Assembly: GCF_003710815.1 (NCBI RefSeq) | Contig: NZ_RHHP01000023.1 | Location: 1 to 64,000, forward strand | Length of the DNA stretch: 64,000 bases | DNA from: Brevibacillus centrosporus | Lineage (GTDB): Bacteria; Bacillota; Bacilli; Brevibacillales; Brevibacillaceae | Direction: 5' to 3' | Made by a program: the position numbers and the translations under genes | Part shown: positions 18,099 to 26,026 of the stretch, one piece after another | How positions within the stretch are numbered: the stretch's first letter is position 1 | Layout of the letters: each line of letters opens with the position of its first letter | The notes under the pieces: model-generated | What the model was told of the DNA's origin: nothing | Databases searched by the model: none | Seen by the model: only the letters and a program-made list of their open reading frames with translations

Positions 18099-18966
18099 TC
18101 AAAGAGTCATGTACATGCTCAGGGATGCAAGGGAAGGGATCATGCGAAATCTGGGGGCGGCCACGTCAGCGGCGCTCTTGATTTTTGTGGCGATGGCATT
18201 CTGCGGCATTTTGCTGCTCGTGCGTTTGGGCGTCGGCGACCTCATGCACTATCTGGAATCGCAGGTAACGATGAAGGTCTACCTCGATCCGTCCGTGGAT
18301 ACGGAGGCAGTCGCGAAGATCCTGCAGAACAACAGCTATGTGAAAACGGCAGAGGTCGAGACCAAGGAGCAGATGCTCGAACGCCTCTCCTTTTTCTTTA
18401 CGGGCCGAGAGCATTTGCTGCTTTCATTTCAGGAAAGTGACATACCGGATGCGATTCGGCTGGAGCTTACGGACAAGTCGCAGATGGGGCTGTTTGCAGA
18501 ACAGCTGGGAGGCATGAAGGAGATCATCAAGGTCGTTTACCCGCAGAAATTTGCAGAGACGATCCTGAAATGGTCGGAGCAAATCAATCAGTATGGGATA
18601 CTGCTGCTCGCGTTGTTCGTCATTTTGGCGTTTGGCATGGTCTTCATCGCCATGAGTCTCGCCCTCTATCAGAGGAGGCGGGAAATCCGCGTTCGGATGT
18701 TAATCGGTGCGAAGCCGGCACAGGTTAGAGGCCAATTCTTGTTTGAGGGTTGGCTGATCGGACTGATCGGGAGTCTTTTGGCTGCAATTGTCGTCTATTT
18801 CTTTTTCACGGGCTTGCTGGTTCCCTTGCAGCTGCAGTTCCCATTTGCCCTTCAGTTCTCGATGAATGGGGTCTATTTCACCATGGTGGCCGTCGTGGTT
18901 GCAGGTTCGCTGGTCGGGCTGGCTGCCAGCTATGTTTCGACGAGGAAGCTGATCGATCATGCGTAA
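18091..18966 (+). CDS. FtsX-like membrane protein
   Basis: 291 residues from the ATG at 18091; an in-frame ATG at 18073 is the alternative. The topology is that of FtsX: one N-terminal helix (about 22-45), an extracellular loop of about 120 residues ('VTMKVYLDPSVDTEAVAKIL' matches the FtsX ECD start), then three C-terminal helices with the FtsX/MacB motif 'QRRREIRVRMLIGAKPAQVR'. Its start overlaps the FtsE-like gene and its end overlaps the coiled-coil gene, so the three products are made together. The extracellular loop should contact the coiled-coil protein encoded next. Confidence 0.85.
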   Translation: MNNQRVMYMLRDAREGIMRNLGAATSAALLIFVAMAFCGILLLVRLGVGDLMHYLESQVTMKVYLDPSVDTEAVAKILQNNSYVKTAEVETKEQMLERLSFFFTGREHLLLSFQESDIPDAIRLELTDKSQMGLFAEQLGGMKEIIKVVYPQKFAETILKWSEQINQYGILLLALFVILAFGMVFIAMSLALYQRRREIRVRMLIGAKPAQVRGQFLFEGWLIGLIGSLLAAIVVYFFFTGLLVPLQLQFPFALQFSMNGVYFTMVAVVVAGSLVGLAASYVSTRKLIDHA

Positions 18967-19918
18967 AAGAGCCATTCTGACACTATCCGCTGTGTTGGCC
19001 TTGTCAGTGGCATCGACGGTTTTCGCGCATTTGACGGGAGCCTTCGCTGATTTTTTGGTTACGGTGAACGATGAGAGCACCACGGCAAAGCTCAAGCAGG
19101 AAGTAGCCAATACCAAACAGCAAATCAGCGAGCTGACTCCTCGGATCGAGAAGATGAAATCGCAGTACGAAGGCAATCGGCAGGTCGCGGTGGACAAGCT
19201 GCAATTTTACAGCGAAATGGGGCTCGATACATGGCTTTCGCTGCTGCTGCAGGAGAGCTCGCCAGCCGATGTCATGGGGAGTCAGTGGCTGATTGAACGC
19301 AACCTCGACGCGTACATGCGTGATTTGGATCAGCTTTACCTGGAGTACAAGCAGCTCGTGACCACGAAAGAAACGCTTGCTGGCCACGAAAAACTGCTGG
19401 CTGTCATCCAGGAGAATTTGGCGGCGAGAGGAGCATTTTTGGCTGACAACCCAGAGCTGCCGCTCGATCAGCTTGCCAACTATCTGGATATCGACTGGAT
19501 GTCAGAGGTTGAGCCCAAGCTTATGGCTTTCCTGGAGGAGGACCGCTCGCTGACCGAGCAGCACACAAGGGAATGGGCGATGTCTGCACAGGAGGGCCAT
19601 GGCTACAAGCTGCCGGAAACATGGCTGAATGAACGAAGCCAGCTGAAATACTTTTTCCGATCCGATCATATCTACACCGTCTTTCAAAAGCCCAACCTGC
19701 ACGTCATTTTGATTGGTCAGGTGTTGAAAGCGCAGGACGGAGTCGCCACGTTGACGTATGAAGCGGGATTTTTCAACGGCTTTCTCATGCCGGGTACGCT
19801 CATTGAGGAGCTAAAAGGATTCCGGATCCCGACCGAGCAGCTGCAGCTTTTGCCGGGAGTCCAGAAAGACATTCATGTACAGCAGTCCAGCGGAGCACTG
19901 CTTTTACAAAAACCGTAA
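18959..19918 (+). CDS. Secreted PcsB/CwlO-like coiled-coil protein without hydrolase domain
   Basis: 319 residues. A cleavable signal (about 1-24, ending VFA) is followed by a coiled coil (about 42-70 and 110-150) that contains 'WLSLLLQESSPADVMGSQWL', a pattern typical of the FtsEX-binding coiled coil of PcsB/CwlO/EnvC. The C-terminal 140 residues are not NlpC/P60, CHAP or LytM; I recognise no catalytic motif. It overlaps the FtsX-like gene by eight bases. It is probably the extracytoplasmic partner of this FtsEX pair; either it activates a hydrolase in trans or the module has been rebuilt for another purpose such as a transport conduit through the wall. Confidence 0.65.
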   Translation: MRKRAILTLSAVLALSVASTVFAHLTGAFADFLVTVNDESTTAKLKQEVANTKQQISELTPRIEKMKSQYEGNRQVAVDKLQFYSEMGLDTWLSLLLQESSPADVMGSQWLIERNLDAYMRDLDQLYLEYKQLVTTKETLAGHEKLLAVIQENLAARGAFLADNPELPLDQLANYLDIDWMSEVEPKLMAFLEEDRSLTEQHTREWAMSAQEGHGYKLPETWLNERSQLKYFFRSDHIYTVFQKPNLHVILIGQVLKAQDGVATLTYEAGFFNGFLMPGTLIEELKGFRIPTEQLQLLPGVQKDIHVQQSSGALLLQKP

Positions 19919-19950
19919 CGAACTTCAGCAGGAAGGGGACAAAAGAACGA

Positions 19951-20529
19951 ATGAAAAGAAGTCTGTTATTACTGTGCATGCTGCTCGCGCTGATCATGCC
20001 TACGAACGCGCTGGCGCATATCACCAACGAGCAAAATCTATACGAAGACCTGCAATATTCGGAGGCGAAAGCACAGATCGTCTACCTGAGCGGCCTGGGA
20101 GTCATCGCGGCTGATCACGGGACAGCCTTGTTCTCGCCAAAGGAAAAACTAACGCGCGCCGATCTCGCTTATTGGGCAGGCTCTTTTTTCAAATTGGCAG
20201 GAAAAGAAGCAAAGCATGAGGAAATCGCACAGGCACCTGTGGACCCTACCGAATGGGAAGGGAGAACCATAGAGGAATCGTGGATGGTGAGCAGCGACGG
20301 CAGTCAGGAAAAGCAGCTTCAGCTCATTCAATTCACAAAATCGACAGAGCAGGCACAGCAAGCAGCGAGTCAGCCAGCGGATAACGACCATGCCAATCAT
20401 GCGAATCACGGGCAGACAGATCCCGCAGTACAGGAGGAGGGTGCAGGCTTTCCGTTCGTTCCTGTCATGTTGGTAGTCTTGCTGGTGGGGATTGTCGGGG
20501 CTTTGCTTTTTGGCAGGAAGAAGAAATAG
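19951..20529 (+). CDS. SLH-like cell-surface protein with C-terminal membrane anchor
   Basis: 192 residues: signal peptide (about 1-23, ALA/HIT), one S-layer-homology-like motif (about 38-82; 'IVYLSGLGVIAADHGTALFS' then 'LTRADLAYWAGSFF'), a polar region with a short His-rich run 'DHANHANHG' (about 147-155), then a membrane helix (about 167-187) and RKKK at the C-terminus. A single SLH-like unit is not expected to anchor by itself, so it may be an extracytoplasmic binding or scaffold protein. The His-rich stretch may bind metal, consistent with the Fur box of the operon. Last gene of the run; a terminator follows. Confidence 0.6.
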   Translation: MKRSLLLLCMLLALIMPTNALAHITNEQNLYEDLQYSEAKAQIVYLSGLGVIAADHGTALFSPKEKLTRADLAYWAGSFFKLAGKEAKHEEIAQAPVDPTEWEGRTIEESWMVSSDGSQEKQLQLIQFTKSTEQAQQAASQPADNDHANHANHGQTDPAVQEEGAGFPFVPVMLVVLLVGIVGALLFGRKKK

Positions 20530-20573
20530 CTGCAAAAGAAGAAGCTTGACGGAGCAGGAGCAGGTATAAAGTA

Positions 20574-20602
20574 AGAGCCCGAGGCAGAAGCGCTCGGGCT
20601 TT
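20574..20602. terminator. Bidirectional terminator between the ten-gene operon and CotH
   Basis: AGCCCGAG (20576-20583) pairs with CTCGGGCT (20593-20600), flanked by TAA/TTTA extensions on both sides. It sits between two convergent genes. Confidence 0.75.
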
Positions 20603-20609
20603 ACTATGT

Positions 20610-22313
20610 CTACGATCTCCTGCGTTTGTAAAAGAACGCGTAGACGATCCCTACTAGGAGGATGACGATGAAGCTCGATATTTCCATGATGGTAGTCATC
20701 GAGTAACCTTGGTTGGCCGCAGCTTTGCCACCGGGACCACCAGCCCCCATAGGTGGGCGTTCGCCACGGTTTTGCCCGTTGCCCATCTGAGGCGGCTCTC
20801 CGGGATTAGCGCCACCACCAGGACCGTCCACTCCACCTGAGGTACTGGCTTCTACTACCAGATCGCCAGATAGCTGTGCCGAGATAGAGGCTGCACGTTT
20901 CACAGCGAACTGCACCAGGCTTTTCTCTCCTGACACACTCTCTTTATATTGCTCGGTTGAATAGAACTTGGTTGGGTCCTTTTCAACATACGGTGTAATC
21001 AGGGTGGCGATGTCTGCTGTCGCCTTCCCCATATACTCTTCGGTGAAGTAGCTGGTGGCGATCTCCTGCAAATACTCGTTGTACTTCGCCCGATATTCAT
21101 CGACCGACAAGAGGGCATTCAGCAGTGGACGGTCTTCCAGCGTGGTACCGGAGACAGGCGTCGTGATGCTGAAATTGATGTTATCCTCACTCATAAAATT
21201 GGCAGCCATATCTGCCATTCCGCCGCCACCGCCAGGAAATTGTCCTCTCTGCATGTTGTTTTGACCGTTCCCCGCTTTGTTAGCGGCGGCTTGGTTGGCG
21301 TTCGGGTTAGCAGCTTGCTGAGCATTTGCTTTATTTTCTGCCTGCTTGCCTGCGTTGTTTTGCTGCCCAGCTTCCCCTGGTCTGCCTCCACCTCCGCCCC
21401 CGAAGCCGCCAAACGACATGTTGTAGTCCCACGGCAAGATGGAGAAGACGCCGTTTTCTTCATACAGGTAGTAGTTGTGCTTTAGGTTGCCCTGATAATG
21501 GTCCAGATTGACCACGGCTGTATTTACAGCGAAGTAGCGGAGCATCTCGTCCACATCCAAGTACTTCTCAATGTCGCCGCCGTGATTGATGGCATCGAGC
21601 ATTTCGATCAGCTCGGACTGGTCTTTCGTGTCCTTGTTGGTTTTCAGATTCATCCCAGAATAATCGGAGATGTCGTCGCTGATCCACTTCAGGTCACTGC
21701 CGGTTCCATCCGGCTTGTACAAATCGCCCCGGGCATTTTCGAAGTTTTGCTGCAGGAATGTCTCCTCAATCGCTTCCACACCGAGGTACAAGCCCCATTC
21801 CTTGCCGTTAATCGTGACGTACATGTACGAAAAATTCGGAGTGGAGACCCCCATCTTTTTCATCAAGGAGTACGCCAAATACTCCCTCATTTGTGATGGA
21901 TCCGAGTAGTTATTGTTGAGATTCAGCTTTTTTAAGCCGTGCAAATTTTGTTCATCCACGTACTTGTCAAAATCAATCTTCCAGCTGTAACGATCAGAGT
22001 CTTCCATTTGCGCCACGGAACGCAAGGTCAGGTTCCCTTTTGTCCGAAAGCCTACATTTTCTACCTTCTCGCCGTTGATGACGACATCGGCGGAGTACAT
22101 CTCTTCATCCAGTGGACTTTCCAGCATTTTTTTAAAATCCGCCTCATCGACTGTGATATCGACAGTCGTCACTTTGCTTTGGTCAAATACATCGGTCGCG
22201 TACGTTTGCCCCTGCCCGTTGATGGTGACACCGAGCTTGGGAAGCACGCCCATGACGACGATGAAAATGACCAGCATAAAAGCGACGGAGGCCGCAATGT
22301 ACTTGTTTTTCAT
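20610..22313 (-). CDS. CotH-family protein kinase-like membrane protein
   Basis: 567 residues from the ATG at 22313 (GGAG nine bases upstream; the longer frame to 22370 has no ribosome site and overlaps a terminator). An N-terminal membrane helix (about 6-27) is followed by a CotH domain (about 45-330 and 385-480; 'FRTKGNLTLRSVA', 'LNNNYSDPSQMREYLAYSLM', 'KEWGLYLGVEAIEETFL', 'FSILPWDYNMSFGG'). A Gly/Asn/Gln/Ala-rich insert of about 70 residues interrupts it, and a Gly/Pro-rich tail leads to a second helix and RRRS. CotH proteins are atypical secreted or spore-coat protein kinases. Here the two anchors suggest a surface location in growing cells. Third gene of the VTC-DUF4956-CotH operon, separated from DUF4956 by a terminator-like hairpin. 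Confidence 0.88.
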   Translation of the reverse strand: MKNKYIAASVAFMLVIFIVVMGVLPKLGVTINGQGQTYATDVFDQSKVTTVDITVDEADFKKMLESPLDEEMYSADVVINGEKVENVGFRTKGNLTLRSVAQMEDSDRYSWKIDFDKYVDEQNLHGLKKLNLNNNYSDPSQMREYLAYSLMKKMGVSTPNFSYMYVTINGKEWGLYLGVEAIEETFLQQNFENARGDLYKPDGTGSDLKWISDDISDYSGMNLKTNKDTKDQSELIEMLDAINHGGDIEKYLDVDEMLRYFAVNTAVVNLDHYQGNLKHNYYLYEENGVFSILPWDYNMSFGGFGGGGGGRPGEAGQQNNAGKQAENKANAQQAANPNANQAAANKAGNGQNNMQRGQFPGGGGGMADMAANFMSEDNINFSITTPVSGTTLEDRPLLNALLSVDEYRAKYNEYLQEIATSYFTEEYMGKATADIATLITPYVEKDPTKFYSTEQYKESVSGEKSLVQFAVKRAASISAQLSGDLVVEASTSGGVDGPGGGANPGEPPQMGNGQNRGERPPMGAGGPGGKAAANQGYSMTTIMEISSFIVILLVGIVYAFFYKRRRS

Positions 22314-22340
22314 GCCATAGTACTCCTTTCGTTTCCCTAG

Positions 22341-22376
22341 AAAAAAGGCGAGCATAGAGGAAAGATCCATGCTCGC
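22341..22376 (-). terminator. Terminator inside the VTC-DUF4956-CotH operon
   Basis: Read leftward, GCGAGCAT (22376-22369) pairs perfectly with ATGCTCGC (22355-22348) and is followed by CTTTTTT (22347-22341). The CotH ATG comes only 28 nt later, too close for a separate promoter, so CotH must depend on read-through. Confidence 0.8.
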
Positions 22377-22392
22377 TTTCTGGGAACCTTTT

Positions 22393-23082
22393 CTATGCAG
22401 TGAAATTGCCGTCGTAGCTGAGCATCATGGCCGACTGCACACCTTCCATGCCCGAGATTTTATTCACAAACCCCGTGTCGTTTTTCTTAACGCGAATCTC
22501 GTAAATCATCTCCAGATCGTTGCCAGGTGTTACGGATTTCGATTTGACAGAGTGCTTGATGGCTTGGGCAGACACGATATGCGCTAGCGAAGTTTCGATA
22601 GCAGGATCGTTGTAGCGTACGATCAGCAGGAACGGATTTTCGACGGTCAGACGGTTGATGAAGAACAAGAGAACCAAGCCGATCAGGATGGCACCGATAA
22701 TGACCAGCGGGATGAAGCCAGCGCCGCACAGGATACCGGAAGCAACGGCCCAGAAAATGTAGACGATGTCCATCGGGTCTTTAATCGGCGTACGGAAACG
22801 AACAATCGACAGTGCGCCGACCATCCCGAGAGATAACAGGACGTTGGACGAAACACCCATAATAATCAGGGCCGTAGCCATCGTCATGACAATCAGGGAG
22901 ATGCTGAATGTATGCGAGTACATCACACCCGCAAAGGTCTTTTTGTAAACAACGTAGATAAAGAGTCCGACGGCAAAAGCCGCTGCGAGCGAAATCAGGG
23001 AGTCGACGACGGAAAAGCTGGTCGTATTCTCAAGAAAGCTCGACTTGAAAATGTCGCTAAAGTTGATGGTATTGGTGTTCAT
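22393..23082 (-). CDS. DUF4956 membrane protein
   Basis: 229 residues with AGGAGG eight bases before the ATG. Three to four membrane helices occupy residues about 30-150 (one in 'AAFAVGLFIYVVYKK', another around 'LLSLGMVGALSIVRFRTPIK', then 'GFIPLVIIGAILIGLVLLFF'), followed by a cytoplasmic C-terminal domain of about 80 residues. 'ALSIVRFRTPIKDPMDIVYI' is the hallmark of DUF4956. The family is regularly encoded next to VTC-domain proteins and CotH, as here, and is thought to be the membrane partner of the VTC-type enzyme. No catalytic function is known. Confidence 0.88.
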   Translation of the reverse strand: MNTNTINFSDIFKSSFLENTTSFSVVDSLISLAAAFAVGLFIYVVYKKTFAGVMYSHTFSISLIVMTMATALIIMGVSSNVLLSLGMVGALSIVRFRTPIKDPMDIVYIFWAVASGILCGAGFIPLVIIGAILIGLVLLFFINRLTVENPFLLIVRYNDPAIETSLAHIVSAQAIKHSVKSKSVTPGNDLEMIYEIRVKKNDTGFVNKISGMEGVQSAMMLSYDGNFTA

Positions 23083-23106
23083 CTTTCTGATCCTCCTAAG
23101 TAGTTG

Positions 23107-23808
23107 TTATCCAAACATTCTGCTGATCTGGTATTTGGAAAAAGCGCTTTTACGGCGGTCCGTCACCTGCAGCATTTTCCGGATAATATCGGGCAGGTAT
23201 TCGTCATATTTCACTTCCAGCACGACCATGTTTGGTTCGAGTGTATCGATCATGATCACGTCTGGATTCAGCAGATCATTGTTCCGGAAGCTGGTTTTGA
23301 TCGAGCTGTCAAAGGTGACGCGAACATTCCCATGCTCATAGATGAAGACCTCACGTTCGTAATCGACGATGGTAACGGGTTTTAGCTGATACAGGGTCAT
23401 CTGCACGTAAAGCTCCCGGATCAGGTCGCGGGGGTCGGCGTGCATCCATTCGATATCCCCGTGCCGCATGCGTTCATATTCCTCGGCGGTGATTCGGCAT
23501 TTTGTTTTCTGGCACAGGTTGTCGACCTTGGACTTTTTCTCCAGATGCAAAAGCTCGGTATTGTAGTCATACAGCCTTACCCGATATTTGTCGCGGCGAT
23601 AGAAGCCCTCTTTCTTTTGCGTCATGATCTTGTCATCAAGATTGTCGAAGTAAACGCTGCGGATTACGTACCTTCCGTTTTCATTCGCATGGGGATCAGG
23701 CTTCATCATGTGCTGAAGATTATGTCGAAGAAGGAAGCAATCCATCTTGGAAATCTCATGCTTGAGCTCTACACGCCCCTTGAATGCAGGCTGTTCCGAT
23801 TTGTGCAT
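23107..23808 (-). CDS. VTC-domain (polyphosphate polymerase-like) protein
   Basis: 233 residues. Triphosphate-tunnel motifs are present and apparently intact: 'RDKYRVRLYDYN', 'LHLEKKSKV', 'DYEREVFIY', 'VRVTFDSSI', 'MVVLEVKYDEYLP' and the terminal 'RKSAFSKYQISR'. In yeast Vtc4 this domain makes polyphosphate from ATP; bacterial homologues beside DUF4956 are assumed but not proven to do the same. First gene of a leftward operon with DUF4956 and CotH. A response-regulator-type direct repeat overlaps its promoter. Confidence 0.88.
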   Translation of the reverse strand: MHKSEQPAFKGRVELKHEISKMDCFLLRHNLQHMMKPDPHANENGRYVIRSVYFDNLDDKIMTQKKEGFYRRDKYRVRLYDYNTELLHLEKKSKVDNLCQKTKCRITAEEYERMRHGDIEWMHADPRDLIRELYVQMTLYQLKPVTIVDYEREVFIYEHGNVRVTFDSSIKTSFRNNDLLNPDVIMIDTLEPNMVVLEVKYDEYLPDIIRKMLQVTDRRKSAFSKYQISRMFG

Positions 23809-23854
23809 CGCTGCTCACACTCCTTTATGTCAGGCTGTCTCTTGCTTGATTCAC

Positions 23855-23887
23855 AGTATATTTACTAAAACTTAAAGAAAGCTTAAA
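23855..23887 (-). promoter_or_regulatory. Promoter and OmpR-type operator of the VTC operon
   Basis: Read leftward: two TTTAAG hexamers separated by five bases (23887-23882 and 23876-23871, an 11-bp period) overlap the -35 region, and TATACT (23860-23855) follows ten bases later as -10. Tandem repeats with 11-bp phasing at -35 are characteristic of activation by OmpR/PhoB-family response regulators, one of which is encoded just upstream (25234-25920). Confidence 0.72.
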
Positions 23888-23902
23888 ACGCCCGGACAAG
23901 AA

Positions 23903-23953
23903 AAAACGACCTGCCATCCGTCATGGTCGCGACGGTTGAGGCAGGTCGTTTTG
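23903..23953 (-). terminator. Terminator after the two-component operon
   Basis: AAAACGACCTGCC pairs with GGCAGGTCGTTTT across a loop that itself contains CCGTC/GACGG. A and T tracts flank both sides. It separates the kinase gene from the VTC operon. Confidence 0.85.
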
Positions 23954-23960
23954 TATAGCG

Positions 23961-25247
23961 TTACTTTGGCAGCTTGATTCGAATGATCGTTCCTTTTGGC
24001 TGGTTGTGAAGCGCCTTGATCGTCCCGTGGTGACTGTTCACGATCCACTGAGCGATGGAGAGCCCGAGTCCGGCGCCTCCTTTTTCCCGGGAGCGCGCTT
24101 TGTCCTCGCGATAAAATCGGTCAAAAATTTGCTGCAGTCCTTCCTCGCTGATGCCAATCCCCGTATCGCTGATTTCACAGTGGACAAAGTGGTCGTCTGA
24201 GCTGGTTTTGACCAGGATGCTATCGTTTTTTCCTGTGTATTTGATCGCGTTGTCCAAAAGAATCACGAGGAGCTGATGGATTCTGCTCTTATCCGCTTGA
24301 AGGGTCGCGCCAGATTGTGCCTCGACCCATAGATGCTTGGATTGCGACTGCGCCAGCTCGATGTACGGCTCACAAACCTCCTGGACAAAAGGATCGAGCT
24401 CAAGGGGTTGCTTGACCAGCTGTGTCTCGCTGGAGTCGGCTCTCGCCAAAGTCAGTAGATCAGTCGTGAGCTTGGATAAACGGCGTGTTTCGGAGAGAAC
24501 CAGAGCGATTGACTCGAACCTGTCCATGATCCTTTCATAAGGTGTCGTGAGCAAAAGCTCGACCTTGTTTTGAATAATCGTCAACGGCGTGCGCAGCTCG
24601 TGGGATGCATTTTCCACAAACTCGACCTGTTTGTTCCAGGAGCGAATGATCGGTTTCATTGTCTGGCGGGACAAAATAAAGCTCGCTGCCAACGACAACA
24701 GAATGAAAAGAACGGAACAGATGATCAGGATGGTTTGAAAATTGTGAATGACGTTCTGCTCCCCATCGACGTTGACTAAAAGCTGAATGGTGGCAATCTC
24801 GTCCTGTGGATTGGGATCAGGCAGCGTCAGTGATCGAAAGTGGTATTGTCCATCGATGACAATGGTCGTTGGCGGATCACTCGGCACCAAAGCCAGATCC
24901 GAGAAAATATCTCCGTAATATCCGATGTTGCCTTCCGTGTTGATTAATTCACCGTGTTGATTCCAGGTGAGAATCGTGATGCGCGGATTAGGCATGAAGG
25001 GCATGGGACCGCGCTGTCTTTCATCAGGTGGGCCGTAGGTTCGCTTTTGCAGCGGAGGCAAGCCCTGCTGCTCGATGTTTCTTTTGAACGAAAACAGGTC
25101 CACATCCGTCTTGGAGTACAGCGTCAGCTTCATCTGGCTGAAAATGATCAGACCGAATATGGAAAAGATCAGGGTGAAGGCGATGAAATTGTAGATCACG
25201 AAGGTCATTTTCTGCCGGGTAATGATTTTATTCTCACTCATCGCCAT
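23961..25247 (-). CDS. Sensor histidine kinase
   Basis: About 428 residues; start at ATG 25247 (GTG 25250 and ATG 25241 are alternatives). Two membrane helices (about 17-38 and 175-197) enclose an extracytoplasmic sensor of about 135 residues rich in Pro and Arg near its start. The cytoplasmic part has the H-box 'FVENASHELRTPLTIIQNKV', N-box 'LLVILLDNAIKYT', G1 'ISDTGIGISEEG' and G2 'GGAGLGLSIAQ', all intact. It overlaps the response-regulator gene, from which it is translated in tandem. No HAMP domain is obvious. It should phosphorylate the partner regulator. The signal is unknown. Confidence 0.93.
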   Translation of the reverse strand: MAMSENKIITRQKMTFVIYNFIAFTLIFSIFGLIIFSQMKLTLYSKTDVDLFSFKRNIEQQGLPPLQKRTYGPPDERQRGPMPFMPNPRITILTWNQHGELINTEGNIGYYGDIFSDLALVPSDPPTTIVIDGQYHFRSLTLPDPNPQDEIATIQLLVNVDGEQNVIHNFQTILIICSVLFILLSLAASFILSRQTMKPIIRSWNKQVEFVENASHELRTPLTIIQNKVELLLTTPYERIMDRFESIALVLSETRRLSKLTTDLLTLARADSSETQLVKQPLELDPFVQEVCEPYIELAQSQSKHLWVEAQSGATLQADKSRIHQLLVILLDNAIKYTGKNDSILVKTSSDDHFVHCEISDTGIGISEEGLQQIFDRFYREDKARSREKGGAGLGLSIAQWIVNSHHGTIKALHNQPKGTIIRIKLPK

Positions 25248-25920
25248 CACCGGATTCCGTCAGCATGTACCCGAGTCCGCGAAATGTCTTGATGTACTTG
25301 TCGTAGCCGTACTTCTTCAAATTTTTGCGGAGGTTGCTGGCGTACACCTCGACGACTGATGTGGACGTATCGGAGTCAAAGCCCCAGATGCGATCAAAGA
25401 TCTGCTCCTTGGTCAGGATGGTATTGCGGTTGTTGAGCAGGTATTCCAACAGGTCGTATTGCTTCCCGCTCAATTTCAGTACGTCGTCGCCGATGCTGAC
25501 CTGATAGTTTTTCGTATTGATTTGCAGGTCCAAAAAGCGCAGCGTCTGGTCGTTAAAATCACCGACTCTGCGACGAACGAGAGCTTCGAGACGCAGGAGG
25601 AGCTCCTCCCGGTGAAACGGCTTCACCAAATAATCGTCGGCTCCTTTTTTGAAGCCGTGGATTTTGTCATCAATCCCGTCCTTGGCGGTAAGCATGATGA
25701 CGGGAGTCGTTACGTGCTGCGCGCGGAGCTGTTCGAGCACCTCATAGCCGTTCAAATGGGGCAGCATGATGTCCAGAATGATGACATCAAATATATTTTG
25801 TGCAGCTAAAAACAAGCCTTCCTCGCCGTCAAAGGCCTGCGTCGTTTCAAACAGGGATTGTGCCGTTTCCTTGATCGTATCCGACAGATGATGGTCATCT
25901 TCAATAATTAACAGCTTCAT
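25234..25920 (-). CDS. OmpR/PhoB-family response regulator
   Basis: 228 residues from the ATG at 25920 (GAGGTG upstream). The receiver domain (about 1-115) has the acidic pair 'IIEDDHH', the phospho-acceptor Asp in 'DVIILDIMLPHLNG', Thr in 'IMLTAKD' and Lys in 'YLVKPF'. The winged-helix output domain (about 128-225; 'LSGKQYDLLEYLLNNRNTIL', 'VVEVYASNLRKNLKKYG', 'TFRGLGYML') is OmpR-type. A TTTAAG-N5-TTTAAG operator is present at the VTC operon promoter 1.3 kb downstream and is its most likely target. No such repeat is seen before its own start. Confidence 0.93.
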   Translation of the reverse strand: MKLLIIEDDHHLSDTIKETAQSLFETTQAFDGEEGLFLAAQNIFDVIILDIMLPHLNGYEVLEQLRAQHVTTPVIMLTAKDGIDDKIHGFKKGADDYLVKPFHREELLLRLEALVRRRVGDFNDQTLRFLDLQINTKNYQVSIGDDVLKLSGKQYDLLEYLLNNRNTILTKEQIFDRIWGFDSDTSTSVVEVYASNLRKNLKKYGYDKYIKTFRGLGYMLTESGDGDE

Positions 25921-26026
25921 AAAAAAACACCTCAATATGTAGGATAACCATGGATTATGTCACTACTATGTCCAAATAAGGTCGTGACTTCCAATTGACA
26001 CACTTTCCCTTATCGAGTAGGCATCC

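Noticed and set aside
20610..22313. CotH as a sporulation-only coat gene
   Set aside because: The operon has a response-regulator operator and a sigma-A-like -10, and the protein has membrane helices at both ends. No sporulation-type promoter was seen.
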